Assembly: GCA_030248215.1 (NCBI GenBank)
Contig: JASANG010000356.1
Location: 62,001-126,000, forward strand
Direction of reading: 5' to 3'
DNA length: 64,000 nt
DNA from: Enoplolaimus lenunculus
Lineage: Eukaryota > Nematoda > Enoplea > Enoplida > Thoracostomopsidae
The notes beneath the pieces were generated by a model. The model was given only the letters and a program-made list of their open reading frames with translations, was not told the DNA's origin and did not search any database. Within the stretch, counting starts at the first letter, position 1; each line of letters opens with the position of its first letter. Of the stretch, positions 34,836 through 45,179 are shown in pieces. A program made the translations under genes and the position numbers.

Positions 34836-37800
34836 ATGATTCGAGGTAGTTGGATATCGACCATTGATATCGAGAGGCTTAATGCCATGAATATGTTCGG
34901 TTCACGTCGTTCACAAGCGGAACCGGAAGGTGGTAGCCGACCGCAAGTTATTGATCACGTGGATAAAACGGATGATGTCAACAGTATTAACGATGATGTC
35001 ACGGCCGATATTGCGGTGATAATATCGCCTGTAACAGAGACGCCACGTCATGTTGGGTAAACACTGGTATTTAAAACGGAAAACTTATTTAGTTTGAATT
35101 AGTAAAATAGTTTGAAAATCATATAAACTGAAACATTTCCTTTACATTTGGGCAATGGACCTTAACAATAGTATAAGCACATTTCTAAGCCGAAGCCTAA
35201 GCCTAAGTGTAAGAATAAGCATTATACATAAGCCTAAGCAAAAAATTAATCTAAGGCTTAAGCTTCCGCTATTGCAGTCCCGCAGAAAAACGTTCCGCCC
35301 CTGATCTTTACATGGGCCCAATGTTTCGTGTTTTTACGCTTTTTTGATCAACTCTGGCGTAATGTAATTTCAGGTTGGATTCAAAAAATCAGCCATCCCA
35401 GACTTTTGCATCCTGCAAATTTTGGACAGTAACAATAGTATAAACATTCGTAAGCCGAAACCTAACACTCAGCGTAATGTTAATCGTGCCTGCTTAAGGC
35501 TACGCCAAAGCCTAAGCCTTAGCCTAAAGCAAAAGAATAAATTTAAAACTTAAGCTTACTCTATTGTAATAACGTGAACAAATATAGGACTCAATATCGT
35601 TACCCCGGTGCGACGCCATCTAAAATCCCAGTAGGTTGTATTAATTTTTTTGCCTCTGTAGCATTTTCAGCGCACTGCCAGCCATGGCAAGTGGAATAAA
35701 TAACATCCTAAGTCTAAACCAAATGACTTTAGCGATGTAAAACTCGGAGAAGCTATAAACCTAATAGTTTTTCTAAAATTGTTTAGATCCACAAGAACAA
35801 TGATCAACATACTTAAAGGAATGATTGGTCCAGGCTGCTTGTCATTGCCATTGGCGTTCAGTTGTGGCGGTTTATGGGTAAGAAAGCGTATGAATCTGTA
35901 CCGAAGTAATATAGTTTACCTAAAACGACAAATATTTTTTGGCAAAGGGTAACAAAAAGTTTTACCAATGAAAATGGGCGCCCACCCCCATCGTTATCGC
36001 TTTTTTGGCAGCAGTTTAAAGAAAAGATCGCGGAAACCATAGCTGGCAAACCTAAACCATCATTGTATGAGTTTCAGTGAAAAAGTTTTGTTTGGAATTG
36101 AGGGATTATTTGCGCTGACAGCATATTATGTCTCGGCAATTAGGAGTTACGACTTTCACAAGCTGACTTATATAAAATCCATGGCAAATTTACATGTTTT
36201 TGGGGCTCTCGAGCGTACCTCGGCCATTGTATAGAACAGGGACGGAACAGTGTTAAAAGCAGATTCCTAGGCCTAAGCCTAGACCTAAGCATAAGTGTAA
36301 GAATGAGGTTATGTCTAAGCCTAAGAATAATCCTAAGCCAAGCAAAAAAAAATAGTCTAAAGCTTAAGCTTACTCTATTCTAGTCCCATAGAACAACGTT
36401 CCGCCCCTGATCTTTTATTACATGGGCCCGTACCCCGATTGATGCGTTTGGGGTGTGGGGTGCTAAGACCAGTGCAAAACATCAATTTTCTGTTTCAGAT
36501 TTCCCATCAAAAATCAAGCTAGGATGTTCTTTCCTCGGTATAGATCCGCCTTGGCCGATGGCTCCACTTTGGGCCGATCTCTTCAGTTTAGGCTGAATTT
36601 CCTTTACCATTGCGTTTTATCCTGGCTTGCGTCAAGCAAAGCGCAGTAACGCGGTTTTGACGGAGTTACCACCTTTGACCCTAGCCATCTTTATAAGAGC
36701 ACGTCAGCAGCAGATTGTAAAAAATAAGACGTTAAACGGATTTAGGAAAACGTTCGTACACTGCAAAAATGGTGAGTCAAATTGACTCTCTCCGAAATAG
36801 ACTGTGCAAGACTACACAAACTTAGTCAAATTCGACTCCACCAGAGTCAAATTTGACTCACTGAGCCACACGTTTGACTCTGGCGGAGTCGAATTTAACT
36901 CAGTTTGTGTAGTCCCGTGGAACGTATTTCGGAGCGAGTCAATTTGACTCACCATTTTTTGCAGTGTGCCCCTCAGCATTTCTTGAGTTGTCTCTTCAAG
37001 TTTTTTTTGTTTCTTTTTAAGTTTGGATTCGTCGCAACATTTGTCATTGGAGCAATCAATACTCACTGTATGAAAATGCTTGTTCGTTCGGCACAGTATC
37101 TGTGCGAAAAGTAAGCTAAAATACTGTTTATTGTATTAATTCAAAATTGAAAACCAGAAGCGGACATGGATGAGGTACGTCTGAAACGTGTTGGTCTTGA
37201 TCATGCGTGTATATTTACTAATATTACAAGCAAAACATATTCTTTAACAATTAATTCACGAGTAAATATGTTACCTAAGACTAGGGCCCATATTCTCAAA
37301 GGTTTATAATCATCAGTTAGTAATAGTTTTTCAAAGTCACTAATTATGGCAGTTGTTGAACTCAAAATATGTACTGAAGTAGAGCAAGTCATACGCGAAA
37401 AATGTGCTGAATTTTGAGCGTTTGGCATTCACTGGTTCGAAAGTTACAACACCGATCACCAACTGGTGATAGGTGTAGCACGTTTGAGAACACTGGTCTA
37501 TATAGGCATTAAGATAATTATGATATGTTTGCTTTAATATTAGGATTCATTTTGCTAAAAATAGGATGGCACTAATGTTCGCTATAAATACTGTCTCTAG
37601 CTTGAAGAATCCTCAGGATTTTCCGGAATTATATATCACAGATAAGTCGGCCAAACGCTGGTTTTAAATTATCGCGGAAAATTTGAAATCTACATTTTTC
37701 GAGCCCACAATATTTGTTTCAGGTCCGACAAACAAGACTTGGACTACGCTCATTTGGCAAAAAAGGCTGTAGATTATGGGCCAGAACGCACAAAGCAGTA

Positions 37801-40800
37801 CGGAAAAATAGCTTTGTAAGTTGCAGGAACCAAGAAGACATTATATACTTATTCAGTGACACGCTGGAAAACATCCGAATCAGCGCTCAGTAATAAGAAC
37901 TACAACGCTGAAAGGCGAATAGGCTCTCACGTCTTGTGGAGATCTTGTACTGCGCAGCCCAATGAAACAAAATTTTAGTTTTAGTTGTTTTAAAACCGAA
38001 AAATAATGAGGGTCTGAAATAGAGGTGATAAAGTGATGAACCAGCCTTCTTCATGTTTTACATCAATACAAAAAAATAGGTTTTGTGATTTCCATGGTGT
38101 TAAAAGATCCTAAGATCTCCAAGATCCATAGCTATCTTGATATTTGTATTATAGTTGACTCAAAGATATCGCCGCAGGCGAAATTTCTTCGGTTGGTGTA
38201 ATAATGGCTGACATCACCGGTGTAAAGACATTTGTTTGAAAGCCACGAAAGTAAAAACTTGAAAATTACCGGCATTACCATTTTTTACACAAAATTTGCT
38301 GGCAGAAGAAGCTCCGGTTCCTACCCCACTCGTTTAGCTCCGCCCATGTCTAGACCGTCTTTGGCATTCTGCGCCACTAAACACTGCGCATTGTGTATTG
38401 CATTTTTTAGTGATAATAGCAGATTAGCCTAGGCCAAATAGCGATTGCAAGATGCAGCAAAACAACAGTGATGTAAAACCAGCGCTGATTGCTTTAACGT
38501 TACTGCGCTTGTTAAAAGAATCAAATTTGATTGGTCTAGAAGCTTAATAGCAGTTTAGTCTAGGCCAAACTGCTTTATATATAGATATATATATATCCTA
38601 GTTTTAGGTTCGTCACTAACGCAATTATTTTCCTTTTCCAAATGGGTGTATGCAGTGTTCAAATTGTATTTATGGCATCAAATTTAAAGATGGTAAGTTC
38701 CTAGTTTCAAAATCGATACATTCGTAATGATGAACTATCGTCTTTTATACAGTTTTCAAAGACGTTTACATTTAGGCTTATCAAAAGGCTTACCTGCACT
38801 TAGGCTTCACACGATTGTGACCCGAACAAGACGGAGGTAATAAGAAGGTGACCCCATTTTGAGTAAGAGACCGTAAGCGGATAGAGTCCGTAAACCTTAA
38901 CTAGAGTCCATAAATGTCAATTATCTCAAATTGTCTATCAATATTGAACGGTGGCCGAGGGCGAGCTTAAAATGAATAACAGCCCGTGACCGAATAACGT
39001 AGGGAACCCTCTCGAGAGGCCAAATATATATCAGTCTCCCTCTTATCGGGTCGCTATAGTAAGTCTTAAAAAGGTGAAGAAGTGGCGAACTATTACTTTA
39101 GACAATTCGCCTGTTATTTTAAAAGTTTGCTCTGAATGAACTAACCGCCTTCAGAATTTACAATAACTCAGTGGCGGGTCCAGATATTTTGTATGGATGC
39201 CGTGTAATATATATTGGAAAACGTTCTGGCATAAGAGTAAAAAGGTAGTCAGGTTTGGGATGTCCTTATCGTTTTATCATAAATTTTATGTTGGCCCTGA
39301 GGAATTTTTCAGGATTTTGAACTCTAGAATACAGCACGCTTAAAACACTGCAAAACTCACTCACTATCAGGGGTATTCCACCGCATCTCAAAGGTTTTGT
39401 TGCGAGCAAGCCACGCAAGCGAGAAAATTTGTTTGACTTTTGTACGATATTCTACAGCAGTAAAAGTGGCTTTTTTGAACATTTCTGCTGTCGAACAGGA
39501 ATATATCTCTTTTATCACACTGCATACCCCCGTAATTTGCACAGTGTACATAGCTGAGCAAATTGGTGCAAAAGAGGTTGTTAGTGTTTCGTTAGTGTTT
39601 CAGGCTGTCGATACATTTGTGCCAAACAGCGATTTAGATGTCAGATGGCATATGTCAATTGTGATGATTCCACTAATTGTCATTTGTCTAATACGGTCAC
39701 TACGTGTTCTGGCTTATTTATCATTTGCCGGCAATCTAAGCATGGTTATCGGGTTTGCCATTGTGTTTCAATATATTATTCGCGGTGATAATTACTATTC
39801 TCAGGATAAATTTTGGTTCCACGATTTTCGCCAATTTATTTTGTACCTTGGATCGGTGCTGTATGCGTTTGAAGGGCAAGCAATGGTACGATTTGTTGTT
39901 ATTGTTGCATGCTAATTACAAAACACTCTTGTACACTGTTAATTACAAGAAGTGCAGCCGTGTACACTTGGTTTATAAGCTTTTAAGTCAAAGGTTGAGT
40001 CCAAACTATAAAGCCTAATCCTAAGCTGCAGAAACTAAACCTACGATTAATCATAAATCTAAAGATTATTGTCAAAATCTGATACTTTCAAAAATTGTCT
40101 GGGAGGTTTACAACAGTTATCGACAAATTATATGATAAATATTTAATTTATCATTTTGTTGTACAATATCCAGTAAGAAAGCGTAAGATTTAAATTAACA
40201 AAAACGTGACAGCCACAAAACGAGAATAGTCATTTGTTCAGTCTGCTGAAACATGGTGCTAACATTTCCACCTAAATGTTTGAAGAGGCTGAGTTAAATT
40301 GCTCAAGTGAGAATTTATGACCGTCTTTATATTTACAACCGTTCGTGCTCAGCAAACAGGTTCAAGCGGACGATTATGTTGAGCGCCGCCCATAAAGATA
40401 TCTTCCCTACTAAAAACGTAAGCTTTGAATGTGCTATAGTCAAAAAACGCCTGACAGTTGACTTGCTTAAGCACTTGGCATAAAATTAACGAATAACTCA
40501 AATGAATTCAAATTTAATGAGTTCACAAAAACCCGATAGAAATACTATAACTACGTGGCGATATCTGTTACTGACATCTATAACGGCATTCTCAACCTGT
40601 GTCTAGCACGTATCGAACGTTAGGTCGACAATCAATGAACCTACTACAACTTGAAATTTAAAGATAGTAAACTGAAAATTTTTCGCTTTAACCCCTTTCT
40701 CACATGAATATATTCTATTTCCCCTGAGACCTACTTTTATGCTAGGGTTCGAACTCCAGTGACTGGAGTGGGAGGCGTTTACCATCACCACTCAGCTATA

Positions 40801-43717
40801 GGAGCTTGACGCTCGAGCCCGAGGGGGGCTCTCGCGTCTTGTGGTGATTTAGTACTATGTATACGTGTTGCTGTTGTTAAAAACGGCGCGATATATATTA
40901 TTTAACGTATATACACTGCGCTGAGTTGCCTATAGGCAACTCAATGTGAGAAGGGGTTAAAATTCCACGTACTAGCAGCGTAAATTAATCGAAAAAACAT
41001 TCTAAATTTGAAACGCATCATAGAATAGTTCTAAAAATTACAAGATCTATCACGAACTGGCTTTATAGGCGCTATATATGTAAGCATATAAGAAATGCTT
41101 GTCCGTTATATGCATACGTAATATAACGCTGTTGTATGCTGGCCGGCAGCATACGTGTCGACATACAGTCGACGAGAAAAGCAGTTGGAGAGGCGCTGCG
41201 CGGCGCAGTGGTAAAGCGCTTGCCTCGGAATCCCAAGGCCGCTGGTTCTGTTCCCGCTATGTGTGCCGGCTTTTCCAGTTGCTTAACCCTTTAAATCATA
41301 GAGTATACTAAGCAACTAAATACAAATAATATATGAGCAACACAGACACCGTGAGCAGTGTATAACAATTATGACATATATGTGCAGTGCAAAATCTCTA
41401 CAAGACGTGAGAGTCCCCTCGGGCTCGAGCGTCAAGCTCCTATAGCTGAGTGGTCATCGTAAACGCCTCCCACCCGAGAGACTGGGGATCAAATCTTACC
41501 TTGAAAGTGCATTTCATATGAAATTGAAAATATTCATGTGAGAAAGGGTTTATAATAGTTAAAAGGTCGGAACTCCTGGTTCCTACGTAGACTGATAATA
41601 CACATTTGAAAATACGGACGCTCGAAATATTTAGGTTTTAGATTTTGCCAATGGAGAACGAAATGAAACGTCCAAAAGATATGGGACGCGCTGGGGGTGT
41701 TCTACATGCATCGATGACTATTGTAATCGCAATCTATGTTGCAACCGGATTTTTCGGCTACAATAAATTCGGTTCAGCCGTCAAAGGCAGCATCACTCTC
41801 AATATGCCCGGCGATGTGTAAGTTTAACGATCGCCCGCTTCCCCCATAGCCAGTTCCGCGTAGAAGTGGCACAATGAAATTGGCAAAAAGGCTCATATTT
41901 TTGAAATTTATTTTACATCGTACGGTAAATAAATGTGGTTCAAGCCTTCACAGACAGCATTACTATCAATATTTGCGGAAATTTTTAACTTGAACGTGGT
42001 CCACTCAGCCAGCCTCGCCATATCAGACAGTCGTATGAAACTTTTAAAAAAGCACAAATTTCTGGAAAACACTTAAATCATTGCGACACTATTTCAAAAT
42101 ATTTCAACTACCAGTCACCGTGGACTACATGTATTGAGCGAAGCTCGAACACATGTAAGCAGTTAAGCGAATATGCAAATAGCTCTAGTTATCGGGGAGT
42201 TGTAAACAATTTATTCACCCCCCCGCCCCCGAAAAATTAGGCTTATGCTTACAAATATCCTTAATATACTGTTACGGCCCAAAAAAACCTTCCCCCTCCT
42301 CCCGCCACAAAACCCCCACCTCCCCCAAAATAATAAAAACAAAAAAAACATTTTATTCAAAAAAAAAAAAAAAAAAACAAATTCGATAATGGGTTTGAAG
42401 GTTTGTAAACAATTTATTCAGATTCCTCGCACCAAAAACCCTTTATTGCTGAAATTAGATTGCTTGTAACCCTCAGTATTTGTCAGGTTATACCAAGTGC
42501 TCAATGTGTTTTTTGTGCTGGCAATTTACATGGGCTGCCCATTGAACGAGTACGTCATTCACGCTGCAATTTGGCCTCCAATACGTCGTAAATTACCTCA
42601 AAAGCTTGTTCCGATTGCATTGATATTTGAATATATGTTCAAAATTTTGCTACTCACAATTCAGTGTAAGTTTGAAAAAAGAGTAAATTGAAAACTTTAC
42701 TTCTTGTACATTTTCTTTTCACGTGTACGCTTAGGCGTACGTTTAAATAAAGGTTTAACTATGATTCATATTAAACATAAAGGGAATCCAAGTGTAAACC
42801 TAAGTTTGAGCTTTTAACCTTAAACGGGGGGCAGCAAAGCTGTACTGGAGTCGGAATATACCTCGATGTTGTTTCACAGTAAAAGCGGCGAAAAGCTTCA
42901 AAATTCGTTTTTTCTCACGCCAGTTTTAGTAATTAATGTTTCATCTAAATTTCTGTAAAAAATCCGATGTGTTATTGTTGCAAAATATTGGTTTCGAAAG
43001 CATCAAGACTTCACTCTGATGTCTGCGTTCGCCGCCTGTTGAAAATCTCCGGTGTTGGTTCCTGTTAATGCTTAAAGTTTTAATCAGGGTTCTCGCAACT
43101 TCAATAATAAAAAAATTTGTTTTAACGATCTGCCACTCAGTAAAATTTTGCTCGAATCGTTTAGGCAAATGTAAATATTTTTGGGTCTTTTCCGTTATCT
43201 GTTTGCCGGCCCTGCGTTTGCCAAAATGGTCGGGTTTTGAAAATTTTTGCATATTTGAGTTTCACATGATCTCTATTAATTATTTCACATTGAAATTTGA
43301 ATTTTCAAAAAAAATTTATTTTTTTCGGTCCGGGTGCCGTCCTTGCGATCGCACAAACATTTTTGTCAAAAACTAATGCGATTTATTCATCGCTCTCATC
43401 TGCTATCAGTGATCCCCGGAGTTATACGTTCTTAAAAGAAATTTATCGAAAAATTTGTTAATTTAGACGCGTTAGCAATGGCGATTCCTGATCTGAGCAA
43501 AATTATTCCTCTCATTGGCGTCACAGCGGGCATAACTATTTCGCTGATTCTGCCGCCTGCCATTCATGCGTTAACGTTTTATAACGAATACGCATACAAT
43601 ACCAGCATGCCGCTTCGTATCGTTTATTTAGCAAAAGATTTGTTAATTATTTCGTTTGGCGTATTTGGTGTTATTGCTGGGCTGTATGCGAACATTGTTC
43701 AATTGATGGGCAGTTAG
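34836..43717 (+). CDS. Proton-coupled amino acid transporter, SLC36/PAT type
   Basis: Amino acid/auxin permease superfamily member moving small amino acids with protons across the plasma or lysosomal membrane. Nine coding exons: 34836-35056, 35787-35877, 37022-37110, 37723-37815, 38608-38692, 39604-39885, 41642-41817, 42487-42665, 43467-43717. All phases agree, 1467 nt, 488 aa. Residues 1-73 are a hydrophilic cytosolic N-terminus. Transmembrane segment 1 holds the family signature GMIGPGCLSLPLAFSCGGLW. Later landmarks are NTHCMKMLVRSAQYLC, FQMGVCSVQIVFMASN, LYAFEGQAMVLPMENEMKRP (family: FSFEGIGMVLPLENKMKDP), FFGYNKFGSAVKGSITLNMP and a last exon with two hydrophobic segments. About ten to eleven membrane segments are expected. 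The start could instead be the ATG at 34887 or 34893. Substrate is not predictable. Several MITEs sit in its introns. Confidence 0.92.
35151..35318 (+). mobile_element. TTAGGC-array MITE in SLC36 intron 1
   Basis: Left end GGCAATGGACCTTAACAATAG is partly eroded. The right end CGTTCCGCCCCTGATCTTTACATGGGCC is well preserved, with CCTAAG arrays between. Confidence 0.8.
35425..35580 (+). mobile_element. TTAGGC-array MITE, eroded copy in SLC36 intron 1
   Basis: AACAATAGTATAAACATTCGTAAGCC, CCTAAGCCTTAGCC and CTTAAGCTTACTCTATTG are in family order, but both termini are decayed. Confidence 0.6.
36222..36428 (+). mobile_element. TTAGGC-array MITE in SLC36 intron 2
   Basis: GGCCATTGTATAGAACAGGG start and CCGCCCCTGATCTTTTATTACATGGGCC end, arrays between. 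Well preserved. Confidence 0.85.
36759..36966. mobile_element. Foldback MITE, CACTGCAAAAATGG termini, copy 2
   Basis: Full-length inverted repeat matching 12627-12834 arm for arm (AGTCAAATTGACTCTCTCCG, GACTACACAAACTTAGTC). It ends 56 bp before exon 3 of the SLC36 gene, inside intron 2. Confidence 0.85.
38815..39059 (+). mobile_element. Element with GACCCGAATAAGAGG termini, copy 1
   Basis: Begins TTGTGACCCGAACAAGACGG, contains GTAAGCGGATAGAGTCC and CATAAATGTCAATTA, and ends TCTCCCTCTTATCGGGTCGC. Related copies are at 47993-48370, 56744-57187 and 58819-59217. Intron 5 of SLC36. Confidence 0.75.
40692..40956 (-). mobile_element. Complete TTAA-flanked piggyBac-like MITE with tRNA-like module
   Basis: 265 bp between TTAA at 40688-40691 and 40957-40960. 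Terminal inverted repeats CCCCTTTCTCACATG and CAATGTGAGAAGGGG. TTAA duplication plus CCC(C)T-type termini is the piggyBac pattern. On the minus strand the interior reads box A-like TAGCTGAGTGGTGATGG and box B-like GGAGTTCGAACCC with a CTCCAGTCACTGGAG hairpin, then the GCTCGAGCCCGAGGG segment and a 20-bp palindrome. No ORF. Intron 6 of SLC36. Confidence 0.85.
41193..41270 (+). mobile_element. tRNA-like SINE head or tRNA pseudogene
   Basis: GCGCTGCGCGGCGCAGTGGTAAAGCGC (box A region), CCTCGGAATCCCAAGG arm and GCTGGTTCTGTTCCCGC (box B with a changed A) are in tRNA order, but the acceptor stem does not close. It directly precedes the TTAA MITE starting at 41287. Confidence 0.5.
41287..41548 (+). 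mobile_element. TTAA-type MITE with tRNA-like module
   Basis: TTAA at 41283-41286. Termini CCCTTTAAATCATAGAG (eroded) and CATGTGAGAAAGGG. Interior GGGCTCGAGCGTCAAGC and TAGCTGAGTGGTCATCG as in the family. The right-hand TTAA is changed. It lies 93 bp before exon 7 of SLC36. Confidence 0.8.
42283..42380 (+). repeat. A/C-only low-complexity run with 19-A tract
   Basis: Nearly G-free stretch of C-rich then A-rich sequence, including a long poly(A) run. It lies in intron 7 of SLC36. It could be a genuine simple repeat or a poorly resolved assembly spot. Confidence 0.7.
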
Positions 43718-44719
43718 CAGTATCCCGAGCGCGGAAACTGTATTTAGGAATGGTGCTAAAAATACAAAACGCTATTTACGTTTAGACAAAATACTTTTGT
43801 ATTTATGATAAAATAACGATTTAGAAAAAATGGGAAACTGCATGTACACTTAACTCTGTTTTGCTTTGCTAGCTATTCAGTTACGAATTCGTCGACCTAC
43901 ATGAAGCGTTTTGGAAGTTGCTGTTTTAATCTGCGAAAAACGTTTAAAATAGCGTTTTATTTATATGTCACGATTCCCAAATATTGGTTAAACTATGAAA
44001 TAAATCTGATATGTTCCACGTATTGATTTAGCATGCCTTAAAATCAAAGTAAAAAATATACACCACCGTGTAATTAGGCTAATACACAACAGAACGGGCT
44101 CTGATTTTAATTTCAGCAGACATGACGCAATCTTTGAAAGTTTGCTGTTTGCTAAGACAACTTTTTATTGTGAAACATAGCATAGCCACGGGTCATATGG
44201 CCATTCTTTCTGGTCGATTTTAGAAAAACATTTTTCGGGCATTCCATTAATACGGCTGGAACTCGCCTTTTGAAGACTTTCAAAAATCAGCCGAATTTAT
44301 TCCAATCCTTATAGTCAAAGCGTCTTGCACATTTTTGCCATATTTAGCGTTCACAGCCTTGAGGATCAGGTTTGGCCTAATAGGCAATGGCTTAAAGCGA
44401 ACACATTAGACGTCAACCAGACTAACCTTTTTCTAAAACCAACTTTTATCCTTGAGCCTGAATCTAAGCGTACCCGCAAATGTGAAAAAAGTGTGCAAAA
44501 ACAAATGTCGAATAATACATATTTGGGCAAGATTTTAACTTCTTGTATATTTTGTATTCACACTGCCGTAAAATTATCGTTAAGAGCGATATATGGTAAA
44601 CTTTATAATTACTTCTAATCCTACGCGTATGTTACGCCAAATTCTATAAATTTCAAAAACTCAGGGTAGTGTACAATAGCCTGATTACGTTTCAATATAC
44701 TTGCAATACAGATTGTTAA
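43718..44719. other. 3' flank of SLC36, no further gene
   Basis: A+T-rich. Apart from the poly(A) signal candidate at 43999-44004 nothing specific is seen. The 97-codon frame at 44325-44618 has no motif. Confidence 0.45.
43999..44004 (+). terminator. Candidate poly(A) signal AATAAA of the SLC36 gene
   Basis: The first canonical AATAAA located downstream of the stop codon at 43715-43717, giving a 3' untranslated region of about 300 nt. Assigned by position only. Confidence 0.45.
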
Positions 44720-44970
44720 CCCCTTCTCACATAGGCAACTCAGCGCAGTGTATATACGTTAAATAATATATATTGCACCGTGTTTAACAATTGCAACCCG
44801 TATACATAGTACTAAATCACCACAAGATGTGAGAGCCCCCTCGGGCTCGAGCGTCCAGCTCCAATAGCTGAGTGGTGATGGTATACGTCTCCCACTCCAG
44901 TCACTGGAGTTCGAATCCTAGCATAAAAGTATGTCTCAGGGGAAATAGAAAATATTCATGTGAGAAAGGG
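44720..44970 (+). mobile_element. Complete TTAA-flanked MITE with tRNA-like module
   Basis: TTAA at 44716-44719 and 44971-44974, termini CCCCTTCTCACATAGG and CATGTGAGAAAGGG. Plus-strand order: GCCCCCTCGGGCTCGAGCG, TAGCTGAGTGGTGATGG (box A-like), CTCCAGTCACTGGAGTTCGAATCC (box B-like). Close to the 40.7 kb copy, so both are young. Confidence 0.87.
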
Positions 44971-45179
44971 TTAAAGGAAAGCTATGCCGTATCTCATTTA
45001 TAAATCAGAACGAAGCAGACTGGGCTCTTGTACCCTTCACCCCAACATGTACGCTTAGGCTTAGGCTAAATTCGTAAAAGGCTTACATATGCCTCCCATT
45101 TACCTAAACCGATGCCTAAGCCTGTGGGCCGTGTAAGTGTGAAACATAACTGCAAAACAACTAAAATAATTAACCGAAT

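Noticed and set aside
39397-39603. Upstream extension of the SLC36 exon 6 frame
   Set aside because: The frame is open, but the strong acceptor at 39601-39603 gives the right phase and the family sequence starts there. The extension has no family match.
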